Source: Propionibacterium australiense (GTDB lineage: Bacteria; Actinomycetota; Actinomycetes; Propionibacteriales; Propionibacteriaceae). Taken from it: DNA of 64,000 nt. Position numbers and translations under genes: made by a program. Below the pieces are notes generated by a model. That model searched no databases, had not been told where the DNA came from, and was given only the letters and a program-made list of their open reading frames with translations. The stretch lies in the NCBI RefSeq assembly GCF_003666605.1, contig NZ_RCIV01000007.1, forward strand, positions 1-64,000, given 5' to 3'. Positions 25,673 through 32,763 of this stretch are shown here, one piece after another (positions within the stretch are counted from its first letter, which is position 1; every line of letters begins with the position of its first letter).

Positions 25673-26455
25673 GTGGGCATAACGGGATTGATCTGGCTGG
25701 CGATCGTCGCCGGCTGGCTGGCGTACCTTGTTCCACGATTCGTGCTGCACAAGGACCCGCGCCTGACGGTGCGGGACACCAGGATGAGCGACTTCACCGA
25801 GTCGATGCGCATCGTGCGGCACGGCAAGGGTCCGGCCAAGCCCGACTTCAGCGAGCTCAACGATCCCGCGCTGCAGATCTCGACGCCGCTCCAGCGCAAT
25901 GCCGTCATGTTCGAGGTGCGGCGCGCGGCGCAGATCGCGGCGCGGCGGCGGCGCCTCGGGTTCGCCGGCTCGCTCGTCCTCATGGTCGCCTCCGTCGTCA
26001 TCGCGGCGGCGACCTCGGCGCCGTGGTGGCTCTCCCTCGTCGGCGTCGCCCTGCTGGGTGTCTTCGTCGTGGTCAGCCGCATCAGCGTGCGCACCGTCGA
26101 CGCCATGATCGACGAGAAGCTCGACTCGGTGTACCAGGACCAGGACTGGTCCGAGGACACGGTCGCGGTGAACACGGTCGACCTGACCGATGTGCACAAC
26201 GAGGACACCGAGATCTCGATCTCGCTGGAACTGCCGGTGGCCTCGTCCATCGGCTCGCTGTGGGAGCCGATCGCGATCACCCCGCCCACCTACGTGTCGA
26301 AGCCGCTCGTGCCTCGCTCGGTGCGCACCATCGACCTGTCGGCCCCCGTGCCGCCGGTCGCCGCCCCGCAGATGCCCGTCGTCGCCGAAGCCCCGCAGGT
26401 CGAGGGGCGCGGGGACGAGGAGCAGGGCGATCGCCCGCGCGCCGTCGGCGAGTGA
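25673..26455 (+). CDS. Membrane protein downstream of moeA-rimJ (GlpR-like candidate)
   Basis: A 260-residue protein with an N-terminal helix (GITGLIWLAIVAGWLAYLVP), a conserved cytoplasmic stretch (RFVLHKDPRLTVRDTRMSDF), two central helices (FAGSLVLMVASVVIAAA, WLSLVGVALLGVFVVVS) and an acidic, Pro-rich C-terminal tail. The N-terminal pattern matches mycobacterial Rv0996-type proteins in the same position after moeA and rimJ, and the layout resembles the corynebacterial receptor GlpR. TAGTTT (25660-25665) lies 7 nt before GTG 25673; an in-frame TTG at 25664 is less likely. No Shine-Dalgarno, so leaderless. Confidence 0.75.
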   Translation: MGITGLIWLAIVAGWLAYLVPRFVLHKDPRLTVRDTRMSDFTESMRIVRHGKGPAKPDFSELNDPALQISTPLQRNAVMFEVRRAAQIAARRRRLGFAGSLVLMVASVVIAAATSAPWWLSLVGVALLGVFVVVSRISVRTVDAMIDEKLDSVYQDQDWSEDTVAVNTVDLTDVHNEDTEISISLELPVASSIGSLWEPIAITPPTYVSKPLVPRSVRTIDLSAPVPPVAAPQMPVVAEAPQVEGRGDEEQGDRPRAVGE

Positions 26456-26685
26456 GCCGCCGGGTTTGGCGAAGTTCCCCTCTGAGCGCCTGTCAGCCGC
26501 GGGCCGTCGCGGTTGAGACGTCCCGGCGGTGCCGTTCCGGCGGCGTGAACGGCAGCCGCGGGCGTTTTTCTGGCGCGAGCCTCCGCGCGACCGAGACCGG
26601 CCGATGGGGTCCTCACCTTGGGTCAGGGCCCCTGCTGGTGCTAGGCTCTGACGTGCTCCGGCGCTCCGCAGGGAGTCCGGTGCGA

Positions 26686-26758
26686 GGGGCTATAGCGCAG
26701 TTGGTAGCGCGTCTCGTTCGCAATGAGAAGGTCGGGGGTTCGAATCCCCCTAGCTCCA
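26686..26758 (+). tRNA. tRNA-Ala (anticodon CGC)
   Basis: GGGGCTA pairs with TAGCTCC (acceptor), GCGC with GCGC (D arm), TCTCG with TGAGA around TTCGCAA (anticodon CGC), and GGGGG-TTCGAAT-CCCCC forms the T arm. CCA is not encoded. It marks the left edge of the accessory island. Confidence 0.95.
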
Positions 26759-27387
26759 CTGAGTACCTGCTGGTGTTGATATATTGACGCGGCAGCAGGA
26801 ATTTCTCGTGTGCGTGTGCCATTTGAGTTCTGCGCGTGAGAGGTCTTGATTTTGGTGCAAAACACCTAGTCAGATCGGTTTGTTGCGCGCGAGAGTTACC
26901 CTCGCTGTGGGGTGATCATGTGCTGGCGTGCGCATCACGCTGTTGGGTGGTGCGCTCGTGATCAGGGATCGGTCTCGTCCAAGGGTCCAATTTCGAGGAT
27001 GTCGGATGAATCGGGCTTCGGTCATGTGGCTGGTGTGAAGACCAGGATCGTCTTGCCAGCCTTGACAACGAAGGACCCGAAGAGCAGGTTCTCTCCGCCT
27101 CCGATAGCACTCCCAATCATGAGTGGCACGACAAGCGATCACTCTGGGGCAAGTAGATGCGTCCACAGACCCCACACACCACCGTGACCGGCCATGCGGT
27201 TCTGGTAACGGTGGGTGCGGGTGCGTCACTCATGTGTCCATACATGCTTTGACAAGGAAAAATAGCAACTCCGAACAAGACCAGGAGCTTAGGTCCGAGG
27301 AGGCGAAACGGGTTGAGATCACCCCTCTTCAGCCTGTACAGTTATTGCACCTGATTCAGTTGTTTCAGATGGGTGGAGGGGTTGAGG
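26759..27387. other. Gene-poor left margin of the island
   Basis: GC content falls from the host level and no full-length gene is convincing. Two tiny overlapping minus-strand frames exist (27117-27233 and 27022-27120, the second starting MIGSAIGGGENLLFG), linked by an ATGA overlap. They may be remnants of one larger gene. No copy of the tRNA 3' end, integrase or insertion sequence was found. Confidence 0.4.
27117..27233 (-). CDS. Possible 38-residue cysteine-pair peptide
   Basis: The frame MSDAPAPTVTRTAW continues with a CGVCGR motif and one later Cys. Its TGA overlaps the ATG of another 32-codon frame. There is no good ribosome site and no known family. It could be a remnant of a zinc-ribbon protein or chance. 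Confidence 0.2.
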   Translation of the reverse strand: MSDAPAPTVTRTAWPVTVVCGVCGRIYLPQSDRLSCHS

Positions 27388-27822
27388 ATGCCCACGGTGC
27401 TGCACGCAACAGCGGTCGATCGCGGTGATGTCGAGATGGTGCGCTCGCTGGCTGATCGGCTTGGCGACACCGCCCTGTCTGCTGTGTTGACGCAGCTGGT
27501 GAGTGCTGTTGAGCGTGGCGTTGACGTTGCGCTGCTTGATGCTGACAAGGAACTCACGCCCAACGAGGTGGCCGACATCTTGAAGGTCTCCCGTCCCTAC
27601 GCGGTCAAGTTGATGGATCGTGGCATCCTCGCGTTCCGCATGGTGGGTAGTCACCGTCGTGTCGCGATGGCTGACCTGGTCGACTACATCACCCGTCACG
27701 AGCGTGCCAACGCCCACATCAGTTCCGTGCTTGCCAACCGTGAAGCCGCGATCTCTGAAGCAATGGACGAGGCTGCCGTACTCACCGATGAGGATCTGGC
27801 AGAGCTGGCCTCACTGGACTGA
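27388..27822 (+). CDS. Excisionase-type HTH antitoxin, orphan
   Basis: A 144-residue protein. The centre (about residues 55-105) is a MerR-like helix-turn-helix of the excisionase family (LTPNEVADILKVSRPYAVKLMD, then FRMVGSHRRVAMADL), and the acidic C-terminus (EAMDEAAVLTDEDLAELASLD) is the type seen in antitoxins paired with PIN-domain toxins. No PIN toxin follows; the next gene is convergent and overlaps the stop by 12 nt. GGAGGGG upstream of ATG 27388 supports the start. It may be a solitary antitoxin left after loss of its toxin. Confidence 0.75.
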   Translation: MPTVLHATAVDRGDVEMVRSLADRLGDTALSAVLTQLVSAVERGVDVALLDADKELTPNEVADILKVSRPYAVKLMDRGILAFRMVGSHRRVAMADLVDYITRHERANAHISSVLANREAAISEAMDEAAVLTDEDLAELASLD

Positions 27823-28365
27823 CAGGTGCCGCCGGATGAGGTCGGCGACTCGTTGTGCTGTTGGCAGTTGGCGCTCGCAGTCCGGGCACACGGGAAGATT
27901 GCACCCCTCATCTTGGGTGGGGACGAACCACAGTCCACACATCCCTCGTTGCGGTAGCCCCTTGATGATGGCCTCAGTCAGGCCAGTGCGCGAGACGTAG
28001 TGCAGATGTGTCAACGGCGGAGGCTCTACGGCAGGAAGCCCGGTCTGCGGATCGGCCAGCTCCGAGGCTGCCATGATCTGGGCAAGTTTCGTGTGGTTGA
28101 CGGTCAGCCACACGACCATGTTCCCGTCGAGGTCGTAGTGAGCGTCGGGAGGACACGTCTCGCTCTGAACGAACGGAAGAATCTCCTGAAGTGCAGCGTC
28201 GATAGCCCTGTGGCTGGGCCCGAAGCACTTCAATTCGACGGTGGCAAGGCTTGAGGATTGTTCGAGCTCGAGTCCACCGCTCGTCGCTTGTGGTGGCTCG
28301 TGGTCCTCGAAGTTGATGATCAGGCTGGCTGTCTGCGTTTGCCCCGGAGCGGTGGGGGTTACCAC
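27811..28365 (-). CDS. Protein with DUF3039-like C-terminal zinc motif
   Basis: A 184-residue protein. The N-terminal 100 residues are not recognised. The last 70 (THLHYVSRTGLTEAIIKGL, CGLWFVPTQ, LPVCPDCERQL) place His, Cys and CPxC residues in the order of small DUF3039-type zinc proteins. GTG 28365, 10 nt after the stop of the DUF3024 gene, is the only good start; the frame beyond it is antisense shadow. The two genes are probably one operon. Function unknown. Confidence 0.55.
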   Translation of the reverse strand: MVTPTAPGQTQTASLIINFEDHEPPQATSGGLELEQSSSLATVELKCFGPSHRAIDAALQEILPFVQSETCPPDAHYDLDGNMVVWLTVNHTKLAQIMAASELADPQTGLPAVEPPPLTHLHYVSRTGLTEAIIKGLPQRGMCGLWFVPTQDEGCNLPVCPDCERQLPTAQRVADLIRRHLSVQ

Positions 28366-28375
28366 GTAGCTGCGT

Positions 28376-28705
28376 TCAGCCGAAGAAGATGGGGTCGCCG
28401 CTGTCGTCGATGTAGTCGAGGAGCACTTGGACGGTGGGCGTTGGCGGGATGTCGTAGGCGTGGAATTTGAGGTTCCGGTCGCGCCAGTACAGGCTCCACA
28501 GGCCGGTGGTCTGGGTGTATCGGAGCCTGGCGATGGGGAATCGAGTGTGGTCGCCTTGGCCGTCCCAGGGTGGGCGGACTTCGACGATCGTGACGTGGCG
28601 GGCTTCGACGTCGGCTTCGATCTTGACTTGCTCCCACAGCTGTTCGGGCACGCGGGCATCGCACCAGCGACGGATGCGTACGAGGTCGATGTCGGGAAGA
28701 GCCAT
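28376..28705 (-). CDS. DUF3024 family protein
   Basis: A 109-residue protein with the sequence pattern of DUF3024: IRRWCDARVPEQLWEQVKIEADV, VEVRPPWDGQG and LWSLYWRDRNLKFHAYD. Such proteins are frequent in mobile and accessory regions of actinobacteria and their role is unknown. It leads a two-gene unit with the zinc-motif protein. No strong ribosome site is visible before ATG 28705. Confidence 0.75.
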   Translation of the reverse strand: MALPDIDLVRIRRWCDARVPEQLWEQVKIEADVEARHVTIVEVRPPWDGQGDHTRFPIARLRYTQTTGLWSLYWRDRNLKFHAYDIPPTPTVQVLLDYIDDSGDPIFFG

Positions 28706-28896
28706 GCCTCAACGCTACCGGCGTTGGAGCCGGTCGGGAATAGGTGCTCAGCGGTGTTTGGTGAGCAGGTCCCGGCGTCGTGCCGGTGACAGCGCAAGCG
28801 CATGGGTCTTGCTTGAACCGACTCTCACGCGCAAGGTCGGTGCTGCTACCGGCGGCGGTTCACGGAAACCAGGGCAGTCCAGATGACTGCAGCCGC

Positions 28897-29127
28897 CTAC
28901 GCCTGGTCGGTATCGAGTAGCTCAAGGGCGTCAGCGACGTTCGTGGCATCAAGCTTCAGCCCGACACGCACCGTCCGCTGCTGGAATCGCTTGGTCGCCC
29001 TCGCCCCACGGGCCATGCCCGCACGGGCGAACTCATTGACAGCCTCGCCAAGACTGATGTGGCGTTCCCGCCTCAGCCGCGCGGTTGCCGCAGCGACCTC
29101 GGGGCCCAGCCGCACCATCGTCCTCAT
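28897..29127 (-). CDS. Ribbon-helix-helix antitoxin-like protein, orphan
   Basis: A 76-residue CopG/VapB-type protein: MRTMVRLGPEVAAATARL begins the ribbon, and ISLGEAVNEFARAG matches the helix pair of actinobacterial VapB antitoxins. The C-terminus (RTVRVGLKLDATNVADALELL) is the usual toxin-binding tail. No toxin gene accompanies it. CATACT lies 7 nt before ATG 29127, suggesting a leaderless message. A decayed relative lies at 45140-45268 on the other side of the defence genes. Confidence 0.8.
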   Translation of the reverse strand: MRTMVRLGPEVAAATARLRRERHISLGEAVNEFARAGMARGARATKRFQQRTVRVGLKLDATNVADALELLDTDQA

Positions 29128-29220
29128 GCCAACCAGTATGGGCGGCACAGACACTGAACCGAATGTCAGTGCCCGGTCATATCATGATCTATCGACTTGA
29201 GCCCGGAAGGAGGTGCCCCC

Positions 29221-32200
29221 ATGACAGACGCGATCCTGGGTCTGGCGGCGCTGCACGCCGGCCAGCGGCTTCGTGGTCTGGTGCCGGGCCAGGTCGTCAC
29301 CGTGGTCGCGGTCGACCCCATCGACGATGGGCTGGTGGAGGTCTTCTACCGCGACGAGAGCGGCCAGAGCGGCGCCCACATGGTGACGAGCGCCGACGCC
29401 GCTGCCCTCACCGAGGACTCGGCCCCGGCCTTCGACGCCGACCCCGACGAGTTCCGTCTGGCCGCCGAGGCCCAGCGCATCAAGTACGCCGCGCTCTACG
29501 ATCCGATGGCCGCTGTCAACAGCTCGAACGTCGATCCGCTCCCGCACCAGATCAGGGCCGTCTACGAGGAACTGCTGCCGCGTGTCCCGCTCCGCTTCCT
29601 GCTGGCCGACGACCCGGGCGCGGGCAAGACCATCATGGCCGGCCTGTACATCAAGGAACTGATCCTGCGCTCGGACTGCGAGCGGGCCATCGTCGTCGCC
29701 CCCGGCGGCCTGGTGGAGCAGTGGCGGGAAGAACTCGCCACGAAGTTTGACCTGCGGTTCGAGGTGTTCAACCACCACATGGTCGACGACGCCCAGGGCC
29801 ACAACGTCTTCGTCGAACACGATCTGCTCATCGTGCGGATGGACCAGATCTCACGCAGCCCCGAACTCATGGAGCAGCTCACCGACGTCGCATGGGACGT
29901 CGCCGTGGTGGACGAGGCGCACCGGATGAGCGCCCACTACTCGTCATGGGCCGGCGAGCTGGACGAGACGAAGCGTTTTAAGCTGGGCCGGCTCCTGTCG
30001 GAGACCGCCAACAACTACCTGCTCATGACCGCCACCCCGCACGCCGGCAAGGAGGAGGACTTCCAGCTGTTCATGTCCCTGCTCGACCGGGACCGTTTCG
30101 AGGGCAAGTTCCGTGAGGGCATCCACCGCACCGACACCCAGGGTCTGATGCGCCGCATGGTCAAGGAGGACCTGCTGACCTTCGACGGCAAACCCCTGTT
30201 CCCCGAGCGCCGCGCCTACACCGTCGCCTTCGAGCTGAGCCCGGCCGAACGAGACCTCTACGAGCAGGTCACCGACTACGTCCGCACCGAGATGGGCCGC
30301 GCCGAACGGATCGCGCAGGCGGGCGACCGCAAACGCGGCAACAACGTCGGTTTCGCCCTCACCGTGCTGCAACGCCGCCTGGCGTCCAGCCCCGAGGCCA
30401 TCCTGCGTTCACTGGAACGCCGCCAGGCAAGGCTGGAGGCCCGGCTCCGCGAGACCAGACGCGCCGTCGACGACGTGCTCGACGCGTCCCTGCCCGTCCT
30501 GTCGGTCGAGGACTTCGATGACGTCGACGAGGAGACCACCTGGGAGGAGCGTGCAGAGTTCGAGGCCGGCATGAACGAGGTCGTCGACCGCGCGACCGCG
30601 GCCCAGACCATCGACGAACTCCGCGCCGAGATCACCATCCTGGAGGACCTCATCCGGGTGGCCCGCCGCGTCCGGCTCCAGGACGTCGACAAGAAGTGGG
30701 CGCAGCTGCGCACCATCCTCGACAAGCAGCTGCTGGCCCACGACGGATCGGGCCCGGCCCGCAAGATCATCATCTTCACCGAGCACCGCGACACCCTCGA
30801 CTACCTGCACGGCAGGATCACCGCCCAGCTCGGCCGCGCCGACGCCGTCATCACCATCCACGGCGGCACCAGCCGCGAGGACCGCAAGGCCGCCCAGGAG
30901 CAGTTCACCCACAATCCCGAGACCGTGGTGCTGCTGGCCACCGACGCCGCAGGCGAGGGCCTCAACCTGCAACGCGCCCACCTCATGGTGAACTACGACC
31001 TGCCGTGGAACCCCAACCGCATCGAGCAGCGTTTCGGACGCATCCACCGCATCGGCCAGCGCGAGGTCTGTCACCTGTGGAACCTGGTGGCCTCCGACAC
31101 CCGCGAGGGTGACGTGTTCAACCGCCTGCTCAGCAAGATCGACCAGATGGGCAAGGCCTACAACGGCAATCTGTTCAACGTGCTGGGGGAGCGCGACGCC
31201 TTCCAGGAACGTTCACTGCGCGACCTGCTCATCGAGGCCATCCGCTACGGCGACCAGCCGGAGGTCAAGGCCAGGCTGAACAAGATCATCGACGCCGGGG
31301 TCTCGGCCGGCCTGGGCGAGATGATGCGCGAACGGGCCCTGCACCCTCAGATGTTCAGCGCCCTCGACCTGGACGAGGTCCGGGCCCGCATGGAGCTGGC
31401 CAGGGAACGGCGCCTGCAACCCGGCTACATCGCCGCCTTCTTCCTGCCCGCCTTCGAGCGGCTCGGCGGCCGCATCCGGCGGCGCGAGAGCGGCCGCTAC
31501 CAGATCACCCGCGTCCCCGAGCGCCTCGTGGGCATCGCGCGGCGCGCCAACCGGTGGGCGCCCGTCGCGGACTCCTACGAACGCGTCACCTTCGAACTCG
31601 AGCGGGTCAGGGTCGACGGGCGCGCCACCGCCTCCCTCATCGCCCCCGGGCATCCGCTGCTGGGCGCCGTCATCGAGGCCACCATCGCCGACCTCGGCGA
31701 AGCCCTGGCCGCCGGCACCGTCCTGGTGGACCGCAGCAGCACCCAGGCCGAGACGCCCATGCTCATGTACACCGTCGAGCAGCGCATCCACAACGCCACA
31801 TCGAAGGCCGACACCGTCTCACACCACTTCGACTACCCGCTCCTGGCCCGCGATGGCACGGTCACCGTCTCACCGGCCCCGCCCTACCTCGACTACGAGT
31901 CCCCGCGCGCGGGCGAACGTGAGGCCATCGCAGCGGTGATTCGCGGCGAGTGGGTGCGTCAGAGCCATGACAAGGCGGTGCGGGCACACGCCTACCGCGA
32001 GGGGCTCCTGCCCAGGATGGAAGAGGTCAGGGCCCGGCTGGAGGCCGAGGCGGCCCGCACCCGGGTGCAGGTCAAGGACCGGCTACTGGCCGAGGTCAAC
32101 CACTGGGACGCCGAGTACAACCGCCTCGACGCGCTGGAGCGCTCCGGGGTCATCGGCCGGCTGCGGGCCGAGACCGCGCTGGCGAGGGCCCGCCAGCTCG

Positions 32201-32721
32201 ACGACCGGCTCGACCGGCGCCTTCACGAACTCGACCAGGTGACGAACCTCGTCGCCGTGCCCTCGGTGATCCGCGGCACGGCACTCATCGTCCCCTCCCG
32301 CATGCTCGCACCCAGCCCCGGCGTGTTCGCCCACGAGACCGAGCAGGTGGAGCGCCGGGCCGTCGAGGCGGTGCTCGCCGCGGAACTCGCCCTGGGGCGT
32401 ACGCCGGTGGAGATGCCCCGCAACAATCCCGGCTACGACATCCGCTCCATCGACCAGGCCGGGCGCACCCACTACATCGAGGTGAAGGGCCGCATCCACG
32501 GCGCCGAGACCTTCACGATCACCACCAACGAGGTCACCTTCGCCCAGACCCAGGGCGACCGCCACCGGCTGGCGCTGGTCGAGGTCTCACCTGACGGCCC
32601 CGGCCATGACCGGCTCCGCTACGTGACGCAGGCCTTCTCACACATCGAACCCTCCGCCACCACCCGCTCCTACAACGAGGAGTGGCGCGGCTACTGGACC
32701 AGGGGCGACCCGCCCCGATGA
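29221..32721 (+). CDS. SNF2-family helicase with C-terminal DUF3883 domain
   Basis: An 1166-residue defence-type helicase. Walker A is DDPGAGKT (near residue 129), the DEAH box is VVDEAHRM (near 230), motif III is LMTATPHAGKEED, and motif VI is QRFGRIHRIGQ. A long charged region (about 420-520) is probably coiled. Near residue 1070 a DUF3883 domain carries GYDIRSID and YIEVKG, a PD-(D/E)XK-like arrangement. GGAAGGAGG before ATG 29221 is an excellent ribosome site. It is the first gene of a co-directional set with the DUF1156 methylase 42 bp downstream. It resembles DISARM/RapA-type helicases that translocate on DNA in phage defence; its specific action here is inferred. Confidence 0.9.
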   Translation: MTDAILGLAALHAGQRLRGLVPGQVVTVVAVDPIDDGLVEVFYRDESGQSGAHMVTSADAAALTEDSAPAFDADPDEFRLAAEAQRIKYAALYDPMAAVNSSNVDPLPHQIRAVYEELLPRVPLRFLLADDPGAGKTIMAGLYIKELILRSDCERAIVVAPGGLVEQWREELATKFDLRFEVFNHHMVDDAQGHNVFVEHDLLIVRMDQISRSPELMEQLTDVAWDVAVVDEAHRMSAHYSSWAGELDETKRFKLGRLLSETANNYLLMTATPHAGKEEDFQLFMSLLDRDRFEGKFREGIHRTDTQGLMRRMVKEDLLTFDGKPLFPERRAYTVAFELSPAERDLYEQVTDYVRTEMGRAERIAQAGDRKRGNNVGFALTVLQRRLASSPEAILRSLERRQARLEARLRETRRAVDDVLDASLPVLSVEDFDDVDEETTWEERAEFEAGMNEVVDRATAAQTIDELRAEITILEDLIRVARRVRLQDVDKKWAQLRTILDKQLLAHDGSGPARKIIIFTEHRDTLDYLHGRITAQLGRADAVITIHGGTSREDRKAAQEQFTHNPETVVLLATDAAGEGLNLQRAHLMVNYDLPWNPNRIEQRFGRIHRIGQREVCHLWNLVASDTREGDVFNRLLSKIDQMGKAYNGNLFNVLGERDAFQERSLRDLLIEAIRYGDQPEVKARLNKIIDAGVSAGLGEMMRERALHPQMFSALDLDEVRARMELARERRLQPGYIAAFFLPAFERLGGRIRRRESGRYQITRVPERLVGIARRANRWAPVADSYERVTFELERVRVDGRATASLIAPGHPLLGAVIEATIADLGEALAAGTVLVDRSSTQAETPMLMYTVEQRIHNATSKADTVSHHFDYPLLARDGTVTVSPAPPYLDYESPRAGEREAIAAVIRGEWVRQSHDKAVRAHAYREGLLPRMEEVRARLEAEAARTRVQVKDRLLAEVNHWDAEYNRLDALERSGVIGRLRAETALARARQLDDRLDRRLHELDQVTNLVAVPSVIRGTALIVPSRMLAPSPGVFAHETEQVERRAVEAVLAAELALGRTPVEMPRNNPGYDIRSIDQAGRTHYIEVKGRIHGAETFTITTNEVTFAQTQGDRHRLALVEVSPDGPGHDRLRYVTQAFSHIEPSATTRSYNEEWRGYWTRGDPPR

Positions 32722-32763
32722 TCCAGCACCGCAACCAACCTCACCATCGACGAAAGCAGTCCC

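Noticed and set aside
26870-27229. 119-codon minus-strand frame in the gene-poor island margin
   Set aside because: Unusual composition (His/Arg/Pro), no start signal and no similarity to known proteins.
27811-28803. 330-residue version of the zinc-motif protein
   Set aside because: The part upstream of 28365 is antisense-frame sequence over the DUF3024 gene, rich in Ser/Thr/Pro without features.
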